64,000 nt of DNA from Cupriavidus pauculus (lineage in GTDB: Bacteria; Pseudomonadota; Gammaproteobacteria; Burkholderiales; Burkholderiaceae), in contig NZ_BPUO01000003.1 in the NCBI RefSeq assembly GCF_022179805.1, forward strand, positions 434,001-498,000. Reading direction: 5' to 3'. Of the stretch, positions 17,051-26,839 are shown in pieces (positions within the stretch are counted from its first letter, which is position 1; every line of letters begins with the position of its first letter). The notes under the pieces are model-generated. The model was given only the letters and a program-made list of their open reading frames with translations. It searched no databases and was not told the origin of the DNA. The position numbers were made by a program, and so were the translations under genes.

Positions 17051-17848
17051 TCAGTCGAACACCACCAGCGGCACGCCGGGGTGGACCGGCGACGGCAGCA
17101 CAGCGGCGGGCATGCCGTACACGGTGGCCAGGTTCGACGGCGTCAGAACGTCAACTGGGCTGCCCAGCGCCACCGTGCGGCCGTCGGCCAGCAGCAGCAG
17201 GCGGTCGCACCAGCGCGCGGCCAGATTCACGTCGTGCAACACCACCAGCACCGCCAGACGGTCGGTACGGCACAGCGTGCGCACCGCGCCCAACAGCAGC
17301 AACTGGTGGCGCGGGTCCAGGCTGGAGATCGGTTCGTCCAGCAGTAGCACACGGTAGCTGTCTGCCGTGCGGCATGCCAGCACCTGCACCAGCGCGCGCG
17401 CAAACTGCACGCGTTGCTGCTCGCCGCCCGATAGCCCCTGGTACGAGCGCGCGGCCAGGTGCGCCACATCGGCGATTTCGAGCCCACGGGTCACCAGCGA
17501 TGCCAGCGCCTGGGTGCCGAGTTCCGGAAACGGATAGGCGCCCATCGCCACCACTTCGGTGACGGCCAGATCGAACCCGAGGCCGGGCGTCTGCGGCAGC
17601 ACGGCGCGTTGCCGGGCCAGATCGCTGACGCGCCAGTCGTGCATCGGACGGTTGCCTAACGTGATCGCCGAGTTGTCGCAGTCGAGCTCGCCGGCCAGCG
17701 TGCCGAGCAGCGTGCTCTTGCCGGCGCCATTGGCACCCAGCACGCCCAGCACTTCGCCGGGCGGCAACGCCAGATCGATGCCGGACAGCACCTGGCGCCG
17801 GCCACGACTGCAGGTAAGGTTGCGAGCAACAAGCATCTCAGTTTCCAT
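17051..17848 (-). CDS. hmuV: Heme ABC transporter ATP-binding protein HmuV
   Basis: The 265-aa ATPase has Walker [17 protein letters not shown], signature [15 protein letters not shown], Walker [14 protein letters not shown] and the switch His in [11 protein letters not shown]. It powers heme import through HmuU. The start at 17848 overlaps the hmuU stop by 11 nt; an in-frame ATG at 17836 lies one base after that stop and is also possible. Last gene of the heme operon. Confidence 0.92.
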   Translation of the reverse strand: METEMLVARNLTCSRGRRQVLSGIDLALPPGEVLGVLGANGAGKSTLLGTLAGELDCDNSAITLGNRPMHDWRVSDLARQRAVLPQTPGLGFDLAVTEVVAMGAYPFPELGTQALASLVTRGLEIADVAHLAARSYQGLSGGEQQRVQFARALVQVLACRTADSYRVLLLDEPISSLDPRHQLLLLGAVRTLCRTDRLAVLVVLHDVNLAARWCDRLLLLADGRTVALGSPVDVLTPSNLATVYGMPAAVLPSPVHPGVPLVVFD

Positions 17849-18836
17849 TGCGCTGGCGAGTCAGCATCCAGAGCAGGAACGGCCCACCCACCAGGCTCGT
17901 GACAATGCCGATCGGCAGTTCCGCCGGAATCACCACGGTCCGGGCCAGCCAGTCGCCCAGCGTCAGCGCAATGGCCCCGCCGGCCAGTGTATTCGGCAGC
18001 AGCCAGCGATGATCGGCACCGAGCGGCATGCGCACCAGGTGCGGCACCACGAGTCCCACGAAAGAAATCGTGCCGGTCATGGCCACCACGGGCCCCACCA
18101 ACAGCGCGCATAGCACGATCAGTCGGCGGCGCAACCGCTTCAGGTCGAAGCCGATGTGCTGCGCCTCGCGTTCGCCCAGCAGCAGCGCATTCATCGCGCG
18201 CCAGTCGCGCAGCAGCAGCGCGCACAGCACCACCACCAGCGGCACCAGCCACGCCAGCATCGACCACGTGGCACCGGCCAGGCTGCCCATGTTCCAGAAT
18301 GTCAGGTTGCGCAACTGCACGTCGCTGGCCTGATAGGTAAAGAAGCCCACGATGGCCGCGCAGATCGCATTGATGGCGATGCCGGCCAGCAGCAGGTTGG
18401 CCACGCCGGGCCGCCGCGACCCCAGCCCGTAGGCACAGGCCGTGGCAATCAGGCTGCCCACGAACGCCGCCGGCGCGATGGTGCCCAGTCCCTGCGCACC
18501 CAGCACGATGGCGGCCACCGCGCCTGCGGCGCCACCCAACGAAATGCCGATCAAACCGGGTTCGGCCAGAGGATTGCGGAACAGCGCCTGCATCACGGCG
18601 CCCGACAACGCGAGCGCCGCCCCGACCGTAATAGCCAGCACGATGCGCGGCAGGCGCACTTCGATCAGCACATTGCGCCAGACCGCGTCCTCGCCTTCCG
18701 CCCCGGTCGACCACAACAACGGCAACAGCTTGCCGTGCGGAATCGACAACGCCCCGCTGGCCGCCGCCCACAGCGCGGTGAACACCAGCGTGGCGCACAA
18801 GCCGGCCAGCACGGCCGCGCGTTGCCCCTGCATCAT
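17838..18836 (-). CDS. hmuU: Heme ABC transporter permease HmuU
   Basis: The 332-aa FecCD-family permease has about ten hydrophobic segments, the central [20 protein letters not shown] motif, and the typical late motif [19 protein letters not shown]. It forms the inner-membrane heme channel with HmuV. Its start overlaps the hmuT stop by 4 nt (ATGA), showing translational coupling. Confidence 0.93.
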   Translation of the reverse strand: MMQGQRAAVLAGLCATLVFTALWAAASGALSIPHGKLLPLLWSTGAEGEDAVWRNVLIEVRLPRIVLAITVGAALALSGAVMQALFRNPLAEPGLIGISLGGAAGAVAAIVLGAQGLGTIAPAAFVGSLIATACAYGLGSRRPGVANLLLAGIAINAICAAIVGFFTYQASDVQLRNLTFWNMGSLAGATWSMLAWLVPLVVVLCALLLRDWRAMNALLLGEREAQHIGFDLKRLRRRLIVLCALLVGPVVAMTGTISFVGLVVPHLVRMPLGADHRWLLPNTLAGGAIALTLGDWLARTVVIPAELPIGIVTSLVGGPFLLWMLTRQRNGN

Positions 18837-19672
18837 CGCGTTGCCACCCGCCGTCCGGTCAGGCCGTTCTGCAGCAGGCGCAATGCCTCGGGCAGACGCG
18901 GGCCAAAGCTCAGCAACAGCAGGTCATCCATCACCACGACGCGCTTGCCGCGCGCCGCCGGCGTGGCGCTCAGGCCAGGCTGCGCCAGAAATGCGTCGAC
19001 GCTACCGCTGGCCGTGACCGACATCGACGTGGTGACTATCACGTCAGGCCGCAGCGCGGCGGCCGCTTCCGCCGAAAACGGCTTGAAGCCCTGCTGCCCC
19101 GCCATCACGTTTGTCGCGCCTACGAGCTTGAGCATTGCATCGCCGGCCGTATCCTCGCCCACGGCCTGCATCTTGCCGGTATGGCTGCTGACCATCAGCA
19201 CCCGCACCGGTTGCGCCGACGGCTTGATGTCACGCAGTTCGGCGTGCAGCCGATCTACCAAAGCCTGGCCCTGCGCCGTCATTTCCAGTGCCGCTGCAAT
19301 ACCAAGGATGCGCTGGTCCAGTGCGGCCAGCGTGGGCTCGGACGGCAGCACCACTACCTTGCTGCCCAGCTTGCGCACCTGCTCCAGCGCCTGCGGCGGG
19401 CCGCTGTGATCGAGTGCCAGCACTAGGTCCGGCTTCAGGCTGGCAACGCCCTCCACCGAGAACGCGCGATAGTAGCCCACCTTCGGCAACTTCAGCGCGG
19501 CCGGCGGATAGATGCTGGACGAATCCACGCCGACCATGCTCTTGCCCGCATCGAGCGCATAGACGATCTCGGTGGCCGGGCCACCGAGCCCGACCACGCG
19601 GGCCGGCGGCGCGGCGTGGGCGATGCCGGCCGCGCAAAGCACGGCCGACAGCGCAACGCGCAACAGTTTCAT
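18833..19672 (-). CDS. hmuT: Heme-binding periplasmic protein HmuT
   Basis: The 279-aa precursor has a Sec signal (MKLLRVALSAVLCAAGIAHA). The mature protein is a cluster-A type III binding protein: RVVGLGGPATEIVYAL, VGYYRAFSVEGVASLKPDLV (the conserved Tyr that ligates heme lies in this segment) and PDVIVTTSMSV. It delivers heme to HmuUV. The ATG at 19672 has AAGGAG about 8 nt upstream. Confidence 0.92.
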   Translation of the reverse strand: MKLLRVALSAVLCAAGIAHAAPPARVVGLGGPATEIVYALDAGKSMVGVDSSSIYPPAALKLPKVGYYRAFSVEGVASLKPDLVLALDHSGPPQALEQVRKLGSKVVVLPSEPTLAALDQRILGIAAALEMTAQGQALVDRLHAELRDIKPSAQPVRVLMVSSHTGKMQAVGEDTAGDAMLKLVGATNVMAGQQGFKPFSAEAAAALRPDVIVTTSMSVTASGSVDAFLAQPGLSATPAARGKRVVVMDDLLLLSFGPRLPEALRLLQNGLTGRRVATR

Positions 19673-19695
19673 GAAGACACTCCTTGCGTCTTGCG

Positions 19696-20736
19696 TCAGG
19701 CCGCCAGTGCGGTGGGGCACAGCGACTGCAGCAGGTCGCGCCATTCCACCAGTTCCGGCTTGCCAGGCTTGCGCTCGCCAAAGAACTGGACGATCAGCTC
19801 GCCGTTGTCGCGGTACAGCTCCAGCGACGTCACCCAGCCATCGCTGGTCGGCTTGTTGACGATCCAGCTCGACGCCACTGCCTCGGTGTTCAGATGCAGG
19901 TTGAACGTCTCGTCGAGCACGTTGAACCACGGTCCGGTGCGCAGCAGCTTCTTCACGGGACCGGTGTGGATCTGCACGATGCCGCGATTGGCCACAAAGC
20001 ACATGATCGACAGCCCGGAGTCCGCCGCGCGTTGCAGAACGGTCTCGACGGCCACGTTGTTCACCTTCTGCGCCAGGTCCGCACCGGCCGCGCGCAGCGC
20101 ACCCAGTCGCGACACCTTGAACTGGCGCAGCATCGCGAAGAAGTCGTGCGTGTCCTTGAGACCGCGCCAGTGCGCGCGCAGCGCTTCGCCGTCGGCAGGC
20201 TGGTCGGCCTCCTCGGTCTGCGCGAAGGCTTCGACCTGCACCGGTGCGATGTCCTGCACCGCGTGCTTGCCGATATACGCGTCCCACGCGGCGGCGTCGG
20301 TTTGTTCCGTGCGATAGATCTTGTGCACGGCCTCGCCGGCCTTGTCGAAGAACTGCAGGCTGTCGCGGCCGTTCTCGGTCACGGCATAGAAGTGCTTCCA
20401 GCCGCCAAAGAACATGCGCAGGTCGATGTCCGGCCCCAGCACGATGCCAACCGGGCCATTCGCTTCGATGCCCTGGTACTGACCGTGCCGTTCATGCACG
20501 GCGTGATCGTTGCGCGACAGCGCCATGACGCTGCCGAGCGTGCCGAGGTCACGGAACAGCGCCTGCGCCGTGCCTCCCAATTGCCGCGACGTGACGCCGC
20601 AGCCCGCCGCCACCAGTTCGGCCTCGGTCACGCCCAGGCGCTGCGCGCGATCGCGGATGCGCAGCTTTGGATGTTCCTCGGTCAGGGCCTGATGGCGTTG
20701 GCGGAGGCTGTCGATGCGTTGCTGTTCCATTTCCAT
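19696..20736 (-). CDS. hmuS: Heme-degrading/trafficking factor HmuS (ChuS/HemS family)
   Basis: The 346-aa cytosolic protein has the two structural repeats of HemS/ChuS. The first spans about 1-165, with VMALSRNDHAVHERHGQY and IDLRMFFGGWKHFYAV; the second spans about 190-340, with SIMCFVANRGIVQIHTGP and FNLHLNTEAVASSWIVNKP. Members bind imported heme and hand it on or cleave it to release iron. It lies 23 nt before hmuT and 19 nt after the HmuY-like gene. Starts at codons 1 and 3 are both possible. Confidence 0.92.
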   Translation of the reverse strand: MEMEQQRIDSLRQRHQALTEEHPKLRIRDRAQRLGVTEAELVAAGCGVTSRQLGGTAQALFRDLGTLGSVMALSRNDHAVHERHGQYQGIEANGPVGIVLGPDIDLRMFFGGWKHFYAVTENGRDSLQFFDKAGEAVHKIYRTEQTDAAAWDAYIGKHAVQDIAPVQVEAFAQTEEADQPADGEALRAHWRGLKDTHDFFAMLRQFKVSRLGALRAAGADLAQKVNNVAVETVLQRAADSGLSIMCFVANRGIVQIHTGPVKKLLRTGPWFNVLDETFNLHLNTEAVASSWIVNKPTSDGWVTSLELYRDNGELIVQFFGERKPGKPELVEWRDLLQSLCPTALAA

Positions 20737-20755
20737 GTCTACGAGATAGGTCTGA

Positions 20756-22072
20756 TCAGGGCTGGACGTCGAAGTTGATGGTCCAGGTCTGCGCGCTGGT
20801 GTTCACGTTCGGATCGGCGTAGACGATCTTCGTCAGGTGGAAGCGCGCGTACGTCGTTCCTTCGCCGCCACGGATCAGGCCGCCGCCTTCGCTGTTGGCG
20901 CTAAGCAGGTGGGCCACGGCGGGCAGGCCGTTAGCCGAGGCGGCAGCAGCCGTCGGGTAGTACGTGTACCAGCCGAAGCTCATCGGGTTCGGATACGAAC
21001 CGGTGTAGGCCGGGTTCAGCACCGATGCCGTGGCGTCCTTCTTCCACGCGGCAACGTTGGCCGGCAGTGCCAGATCCGATGCCGTCAGGTCGGCCAGCGT
21101 GTTCGCGACGTTGTTGGTGTCCGTGAACTTCGATGCCACGGGCTTGTTCGACGAGTCGTAGAAGCCGGCCGGCGTCTTGGCCAGGAAGCCCGCCACGGTG
21201 CCCGAGCCCGATTCACCGCCATTGAGCTTGATGTTGTAGCGGTTGAAGGCGATGTGCCAGGTGCCGGTGGACGTGCTCACCGCATTGGCCACCAGGTCGT
21301 AGTAGACCCAGTCGTTGCCCGATGCATTGACCGTGGCGGTCTTGACCACGCCCGGTGCGGAGCGGTCGATGTAGCGGATCGACGGATAGCCCGACGTGGT
21401 GCCGCCCGCGCCGCCGTAGTAGCCCGTGACCTGCAGCGCGAACACCGGGTTCGTCACCGTGCCCGTGGTATCGGCCAGCGTGCTGTTGGTGGTAACCAGG
21501 AACGTGCGGAAGGTCGGGTAGAGCGAGTGGTCGCTGGTGGTGCCGGTCACGCCGTACTCGAACACGGCCGACGCGATGTCATTGGTGCCCGAGAACACGC
21601 CGCTGGCCGAGTCCTTCAGGAAGACGGTTGCGGGCAGTGCGCCGTTGACCGGATCGATGGTGGCGTTCTTCCACGCCGACAGGGCGGTCCAGGTATGGTC
21701 GAACGGGCTGCCGAACGCGCCGCCGTTGCCGGTGCCACTGGTGCCGCTGTTGGTCCACAGCGAGGCGCTCATGCCGTTGCTGCCAGTCTTGACCTTCAGG
21801 TCCCACGCGGTGCCGGTGCAGGCAACCTGGGCTTTGGCGTTGAAGTCATAGCAGACCGACGCGTTGGCTGCGGGCAACTGGAACGACCATGCCGCCGTTT
21901 GCGTGAAAGCCGACGTCGAGGCGGGCGGCGTGGTGGTGCCGGTATTGCCGCCGGTCGTGGGCGTGGTCGTCGAGTCGTCGCCACCGCCGCCGCAGGCGGA
22001 CAGTGCCACTGCCAGCGCGGCTGCGCCGAGCGCGCGCCAGGCGGCGCGGTTGGATGCGAGAGTTTCCTTCAT
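20756..22072 (-). CDS. HmuY-like heme-binding lipoprotein
   Basis: The 438-aa protein has a lipoprotein signal with lipobox LSAC (about residues 24-27), followed by a Gly/Thr-rich tether. The HmuY signature appears near the middle: DWVYYDLVANAVSTSTGTWH followed by IAFNRYNIKLNGG. HmuY proteins take heme from host or environmental hemoproteins and pass it to a TonB receptor. The gene sits directly after the receptor gene in the same operon. It is longer than Porphyromonas HmuY because of an extra N-terminal beta-rich region (about 60-230). The HmuY match is by motif reading and should be confirmed by profile search. Confidence 0.75.
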   Translation of the reverse strand: MKETLASNRAAWRALGAAALAVALSACGGGGDDSTTTPTTGGNTGTTTPPASTSAFTQTAAWSFQLPAANASVCYDFNAKAQVACTGTAWDLKVKTGSNGMSASLWTNSGTSGTGNGGAFGSPFDHTWTALSAWKNATIDPVNGALPATVFLKDSASGVFSGTNDIASAVFEYGVTGTTSDHSLYPTFRTFLVTTNSTLADTTGTVTNPVFALQVTGYYGGAGGTTSGYPSIRYIDRSAPGVVKTATVNASGNDWVYYDLVANAVSTSTGTWHIAFNRYNIKLNGGESGSGTVAGFLAKTPAGFYDSSNKPVASKFTDTNNVANTLADLTASDLALPANVAAWKKDATASVLNPAYTGSYPNPMSFGWYTYYPTAAAASANGLPAVAHLLSANSEGGGLIRGGEGTTYARFHLTKIVYADPNVNTSAQTWTINFDVQP

Positions 22073-22098
22073 GGTATGGCTTCCCCGTATGTTTCTGA

Positions 22099-24084
22099 TT
22101 AGCGGGCGACGTCGAACTTCACGCGTGCGCCCAGATAGATGAAGCGCCCCGCCACGGGCCCGAAGTCACTGGCATTTGCGAAATCGCGCTGGCGGTTGAA
22201 CAGGTTGTTCACCCCCAGGAATCCGGTTACGTTGCGGCCGATCTGCTGGTTCAGCACCAGGTCCAGCGTGCCCCAGCCAGGCGAACGCGCGCCGGTGGCG
22301 GAGTCGGTCAGCTCGCTGCTCTGGAACCGTGCGCGCGCCGACAGCTCGGTGGACGGCAGCACGCGCCAGTCGGCGCCGACGCGGCCCATGTGGCGCGGCC
22401 GTCGGGTCAGTTCGCTGCCGGTGTTCAGGTCCTCGGTGGACGTGTAGGTGTAGGCGGCGGTAAGGTTGAGCTGGTTGGTGGCGCGCCAGCGCAGCGACGT
22501 CTCGGCGCCCTGCGTCTTGGCGCGGGCCACGTTGCTGTACGTGTAGACCGAGATGCCATTGACCATCGTGAAGTTGGTCATGTCGGTCTGGATCAGATCC
22601 GTCACGCGGTTGTAGAAGAGATTGGCGTCGAGCGTCACGCGTTCGCGCCAGCTCAGTTGGCCGCCAAGCTGGAAGCTGTTCGACGACTCGGGCTTCAGGT
22701 TCGGATTGCCCAGCACGATGTAGCCCAGCGAGCTGTGGTCGAACAGGTAGTGCCGCTCCTTCAGGTTCGGCACACGGTAGCCCTGGCCGTAGTTGGCGCG
22801 CAGCACGCCCTTCCACGTGTCGTTGGACAGCAGGTTGGCGCGCACGCCCACCTTGGGCGCGAAATGGCTGCCGAAATCGGAGTCGTGCTGCCCGCGCAGG
22901 CCAACGACCATTTCCCACATGTCGTTGAAGATGATGTCGTTCTGCAGGTACAGCTCGCCGGCGGTGCGCTCGGCGCTGCCGGTACCGGCCAGTTCCGAGG
23001 CGCCGTTGACGTTCTGGTTCAGCGTCTCGCGGTGGAAGTCGCCACCGAACTGCCAGAGCTGCCGGTACCAGGCCGGCATGTCGAACTGCGTCGACACGTG
23101 GTCGGTCTGCTGCGCGGAATTGCGCGTCGAGGTCTGGAAGCCGTTTGAGTATTCGCGCGACGTGCTGTCGTAGGTCTCGTGCACGCCGGCCAGCCGGGCC
23201 CGCACGCCATTGTCGAAGCGCCACTGGCCGCCATAGGTGTAGCGATTGCGGTCGATGTCCTCGGTCTTGCGCTGCGGGATGTAGTTCGGCGGCGCGTAGT
23301 ACTGGTAGCGCTGTTCGTCGGTTTCGCGATAGGCGCTGGCGTCGAACCAGAAGCTGCCCGCCTTGGTGGGCAGCCACTCCAGGCGGCCCGCGTATTGTTC
23401 GCGGCGCACCTTGTCACCGTGGCGCGTCCAGCCATCGGGCTGGACGGCAAAGCCCTTGTTGTCGAGCGCATCGGCGCTGATGCGGGCGCGGAACTGCTCG
23501 GTGCCGCCTTCCAACCGCACGTTGCCGTGCAACGCGCCGGGCGATCCGTCGGCATTCTGGCTGCCGTAGGTGCCCGCATCGGCCGTGACCGCACCCGAGA
23601 AGCCACGCGCGATCGGCCGCGTGATCACGTTGATCACCCCGCCCATGGCCGAGCTGCCGTACTGGGCCGAGCTGGCGCCCTTCACCACCTCCACGTGATC
23701 GACTTCCGTCAGCAGGTACTGCGACACGTCGACGGTGGAGCCGGTGCTGGCGGTGATCGGCAGGCCATCGATCAGGATCAGCACCTGGTCGGCGGTCATG
23801 CCCTGCAGCGTCACCTCGTAACCGGACTTGCCGTGGATCTCGCGCAACTGCAGGCCGGGCACGTTTTCGAGCGCGTCCTTCAGCGTGCGGGCATGCGTGC
23901 GTTCGATCTCCTGGCGATCCACCACCTCGGTGCGGATCGGCGTCTCGTCCAGCGTCTTCTCCGACCGGGTGCCGGTCACCACCACCGTGGGCAGCGGGTC
24001 CGATGCGCCAGCCGGCTGCGCCCTGAGCTGGGGTGCGGAGGAAAGCAGAGTGCCGGCAACAACGGCGAGGTATTTCAGACGCAT
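22099..24084 (-). CDS. hmuR: TonB-dependent heme receptor (HmuR-like)
   Basis: The 661-aa outer-membrane receptor has a signal peptide (VVAGTLLSSAPQLRA). A TonB-box region (TVVVTGTR) and a plug domain with IDGLPITASTG and GASSAQYGSSAMGGVINVIT follow, then the 22-strand barrel ending in VKFDVAR. Heme-receptor boxes are recognisable: GQGYRVPNLKERHYLFDHS in place of FRAP, with histidines following, then GNPNLKPESS for NPNL. The ATG at 24084 starts just before the signal peptide; a longer start at 24171 would read through the Fur box. First gene of the heme operon. Confidence 0.9.
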   Translation of the reverse strand: MRLKYLAVVAGTLLSSAPQLRAQPAGASDPLPTVVVTGTRSEKTLDETPIRTEVVDRQEIERTHARTLKDALENVPGLQLREIHGKSGYEVTLQGMTADQVLILIDGLPITASTGSTVDVSQYLLTEVDHVEVVKGASSAQYGSSAMGGVINVITRPIARGFSGAVTADAGTYGSQNADGSPGALHGNVRLEGGTEQFRARISADALDNKGFAVQPDGWTRHGDKVRREQYAGRLEWLPTKAGSFWFDASAYRETDEQRYQYYAPPNYIPQRKTEDIDRNRYTYGGQWRFDNGVRARLAGVHETYDSTSREYSNGFQTSTRNSAQQTDHVSTQFDMPAWYRQLWQFGGDFHRETLNQNVNGASELAGTGSAERTAGELYLQNDIIFNDMWEMVVGLRGQHDSDFGSHFAPKVGVRANLLSNDTWKGVLRANYGQGYRVPNLKERHYLFDHSSLGYIVLGNPNLKPESSNSFQLGGQLSWRERVTLDANLFYNRVTDLIQTDMTNFTMVNGISVYTYSNVARAKTQGAETSLRWRATNQLNLTAAYTYTSTEDLNTGSELTRRPRHMGRVGADWRVLPSTELSARARFQSSELTDSATGARSPGWGTLDLVLNQQIGRNVTGFLGVNNLFNRQRDFANASDFGPVAGRFIYLGARVKFDVAR

Positions 24085-24124
24085 TTCGAGGGCGCAATAG
24101 CGTTTTATTGAAAACGAAGGAACG

Positions 24125-24143
24125 AATGATAATGATTCGTATT
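24125..24143 (-). promoter_or_regulatory. Fur box of the heme operon
   Basis: The 19-mer AATGATAATGATTCGTATT has a perfect left heptamer TGATAAT and a partly matching right half compared with the Fur 7-1-7 consensus. It lies about 40 nt before the receptor start, where Fur would block RNA polymerase. This fits iron-dependent repression of all six genes. Confidence 0.75.
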
Positions 24144-24171
24144 GCAATGTACAACCACTTACACGCCACAC

Positions 24172-24361
24172 ATTTGGTTACAAACTACAGACATGATTGT
24201 ATGTTTTTAGGCTACTTGTGCCTTATACACCGCTAAATATGTCATAAAAGATATGTTTGAGACGCTTTTACAAGCAGACATAAGGAAGTACGAAATCATT
24301 CGTTTGTGCGGCAGCGCACGCGGCGTACGGTCAGGGGTCCCTGAAACGACTCCTTCGCAAC
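24172..24361. other. AT-rich spacer between heme operon and SsuA-like gene
   Basis: About 190 nt are clearly AT-richer than the flanking genes. They contain runs such as GCTAAATATGTCATAAAAGA and a repeated ATATG about 15 nt apart (near 24237 and 24252). The stretch probably holds the promoter of the gene at 24362 and, at its left edge, upstream elements of the heme promoter. No ORF or IS end is visible. Confidence 0.4.
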
Positions 24362-25309
24362 ATGACCGTTACCCGACGTACATTCCTGCAGGCGGCGGGC
24401 GCCAGCGCCCTGGCGGCGCCATTCGGCGCGCCTTTTGCACAGTCCCGACCGGTGTTGAAGGCAGGCGACCAGAAAGGCGGGCTGCGCGCGCTGCTGGAAT
24501 CGGCCGACGCGCTCAAGGGCCTGGCCTATGACATCCAGTGGACCGAATTTCCCGCCGCCGCCCCGCTGGCCGAGGCGCTCAACGCGGGCGCCGTCGACAG
24601 CGGCCCGATCGGCGATGCGCCGGCCATCTTTGCGCTGGCCGCCGGCACGCGCATCCGGCTGATCGGCGCCAACCGCTCGGACCCCTACGGCACGGCCGTG
24701 CTGGTGCGTCCCGATTCGCCGCTGAAAACGGCGGCCGATCTCAAGGGCAAGCGGATTGGCACCAATCGTGGATCGATTGGCCACTTCGTCGCGCTCAAGG
24801 CGCTGGCGTCGGCGGGCCTGAAGGCCGAGGACGCCGACTTCCGCTTACTGCCGCCCGCCGATGCCAAGCTGGCGCTGACCAATGGATCGGTCGACGCGTG
24901 GTCGACGTGGGAACCCTACACGGCCATGGCCGAAACCAGCGGCCATGCGCGAGTACTGGTGAGTGGGCGTGGTTTATGGTCGGGCCTGAGCTATCTGGCA
25001 GCCACCGACGCGGCGCTGGCCAGCAAGCGTGCCGTACTGGCCGACTTCCTGCAGCGCGTGGTGCGTGCGCAAGCCTGGTCCTACCAGCACGTGCCCGAAT
25101 TCTCGGCCACGCTGGCGCGGATCATCGGCATTCCGCCCGAGGCCGCGCGGCTGCAATTCGAACGGCGCCGCACGCAGTGGCAGCCCATCGATGCGGAGCT
25201 GGTGGCCATCCAGCAGCAGACGGCGGATTTTTATTTGAAGGCCGGGCTGCTGAAGCAACGGCTGGATGTGGCGGGTACGTTTGATCGGGGATTTGCGCTG
25301 AGTGCTTAG
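24362..25309 (+). CDS. ABC transporter substrate-binding protein, aliphatic sulfonate (SsuA)-like
   Basis: The 315-aa precursor carries a Tat-type signal (TRRTFLQAAGASALAAPFGA). The mature protein resembles SsuA: LKGKRIGTNRGSIGHFVALK, NGSVDAWSTWEPYTAMAE, and a C-terminal region with FYLKAGLLKQRLDV. The ligand is probably a sulfonate or sulfate ester, from family resemblance only. No permease or ATPase is adjacent, so it may be an orphan. It is convergent with the M20 peptidase gene, with a complex palindromic repeat between. Confidence 0.82.
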   Translation: MTVTRRTFLQAAGASALAAPFGAPFAQSRPVLKAGDQKGGLRALLESADALKGLAYDIQWTEFPAAAPLAEALNAGAVDSGPIGDAPAIFALAAGTRIRLIGANRSDPYGTAVLVRPDSPLKTAADLKGKRIGTNRGSIGHFVALKALASAGLKAEDADFRLLPPADAKLALTNGSVDAWSTWEPYTAMAETSGHARVLVSGRGLWSGLSYLAATDAALASKRAVLADFLQRVVRAQAWSYQHVPEFSATLARIIGIPPEAARLQFERRRTQWQPIDAELVAIQQQTADFYLKAGLLKQRLDVAGTFDRGFALSA

Positions 25310-25329
25310 GTTCGAACCCCCGATTGTTT

Positions 25330-25480
25330 TGCTCCCCTCTCCCATGAATGGAAGAGGGGTTGGGGGTGAGGGCAAGCGGTTCTGCTTGCCGACAAATCGC
25401 AATTTGAACTGCCGCGCCCTCACCCCCGGCCCCTCTCCCGCCATGCGGGAGAGGGGAGAAAGACAGTAGCGGGAGAAAGA
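25330..25480. repeat. Composite palindromic repeat copy 3 (CTCCCCTCTCCC family)
   Basis: This copy is a two-ended structure. AGAGGGGTTGGGGGTGAGGG (arm 25353-25373, next base C) is inverted at 25416-25436 with 19 of 21 matches. Inside lies a small hairpin GGCAAGC/GCTTGCC (25371-25390). The right end carries the usual CCCCTCTCCCGC-cat-GCGGGAGAGGGG stem (25430-25456), and the left end has GCTCCCCTCTCCCATGAATG. It lies between convergent stop codons at 25309 and 25487. Confidence 0.85.
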
Positions 25481-25486
25481 CCGCGC

Positions 25487-26839
25487 TCAGCGCGTTGCCT
25501 GCGCCGGACGCTTGGCCAGCAGCGGATCGCCCACGCCTTCCACGCCCACCAGACCCAGCACAGTCGTCAGCCCCCATTGCGCGCCTTCATACGCGTTGGT
25601 GGGATCGAACCACTCGTCGCGCGAATGCGATCCGCCTGATTTGCCGCCGCTGCCGATGATGATGGCCGGAATGTCCAGCGCCATCGGCACGTTGGCGTCG
25701 GTGCTACCGCCGCGCAGCGTGGGCGCTTCCTTGGCATGTGCCTTGATGACGCGTACGGCCGACTGCACGATCACGGCGTCGGTTGGCGTCATACCCGCCG
25801 GGCGGTCGCCGATCATGCGGGCCTGGTAGGTAATCTCCTGCCCCTTGGCCGGCTTCCAGCGCGCGTTTTCATCCGCGACGCCGGCGGCAATCGCGTCCAT
25901 GATCTGCTTTTCGGTTTCCAGCAACGCCGGCGTGCCGTTGGAGCGGATGTCGATGGCCATGCGGGCATCGCCGGCAATGGCGTTCACCGACGTCCCACCA
26001 CCGACCGTGCCCACCGTGAACGTGGTCTTGGGATCCGTGGGCGTGCGCACCTCGCCGATCTTGCCAATGGCGCGGCCCATCGCATGGATCGCGCTGGGCA
26101 GCCCGAACGCGCCGAAGCTGTGGCCGCCTGGGCCCTTGAACGTGACTTCATAGCGATGGCTGCCGGTGCCCTGCGTCAGCACGCGCTCGCCGGTGCCGGG
26201 TTCGATGCCGACCATGCCGTCGATATCGCCATGGTCGCGGAACACGGCCTTCATGCCGCGCAGGTTGCCCAGTTCTTCCTCGCCCACGTTGCCCACGAAC
26301 ACCAGGTCGCCAACGGTACGCACCTTGTTCTCGTTGAGCACCTTGAGCCAGGACAGCAGCACGGTCAGGCCGCGCGTATCGTCGCCAATGCCCGGGGCAT
26401 AGAGCTTGCCGTCGCGCGATTTCACGGTGACGTCGGTGCCTTCGGGAAACACGGTATCCAGGTGCGCGGAGATCAGCAGCTTCGGCCCCTTGCCGGTGCC
26501 CTTGCGAATGCCGATGGCGTTGCCTTCTGCATCGATATGGGCGTCGGTGAGCCCCAGCGCCTTGAGACGCGACACGAAATACTCGGCGCGCGCCTTTTCC
26601 TTGAACGGCGGCGCGGCAATCTCGGTCATCGTTTTCAGCTCGGTCAGCGCGCGGGCGTCGTCGGCACGCACGTCGGCCATCAGCTTCTGGTAGACCGGAG
26701 CCGCTTCAAGCCTGGTGTAGGCAGCGTCGATGTTGGGGGAAACCTGCGGGACGGTCAGCGTCTGACCATGGGCGATGCCGGCCAATGTGGGAACGATAGC
26801 GGCAACGGCGACTGCAACAACGGTACGGCGAGCATGCAT
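25487..26839 (-). CDS. M20 family metallopeptidase (exported)
   Basis: The 450-aa protein has a Sec signal (RRTVVAVAVAAIVPTLAGIA). It also has the M20 metal-site motifs: LLISAHLDTVFPEG (first His-x-Asp), GIGDDTRGL (bridging Asp), FVGNVGEEELG (catalytic Glu-Glu) and a late GSGGKSGGSHSRDEWF with the last His. It probably cleaves a C-terminal or dipeptide bond in the periplasm; the exact substrate is unknown. The ATG at 26839 is preferred because the signal peptide follows it directly; a start at 26881 adds 14 residues. Confidence 0.88.
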   Translation of the reverse strand: MHARRTVVAVAVAAIVPTLAGIAHGQTLTVPQVSPNIDAAYTRLEAAPVYQKLMADVRADDARALTELKTMTEIAAPPFKEKARAEYFVSRLKALGLTDAHIDAEGNAIGIRKGTGKGPKLLISAHLDTVFPEGTDVTVKSRDGKLYAPGIGDDTRGLTVLLSWLKVLNENKVRTVGDLVFVGNVGEEELGNLRGMKAVFRDHGDIDGMVGIEPGTGERVLTQGTGSHRYEVTFKGPGGHSFGAFGLPSAIHAMGRAIGKIGEVRTPTDPKTTFTVGTVGGGTSVNAIAGDARMAIDIRSNGTPALLETEKQIMDAIAAGVADENARWKPAKGQEITYQARMIGDRPAGMTPTDAVIVQSAVRVIKAHAKEAPTLRGGSTDANVPMALDIPAIIIGSGGKSGGSHSRDEWFDPTNAYEGAQWGLTTVLGLVGVEGVGDPLLAKRPAQATR

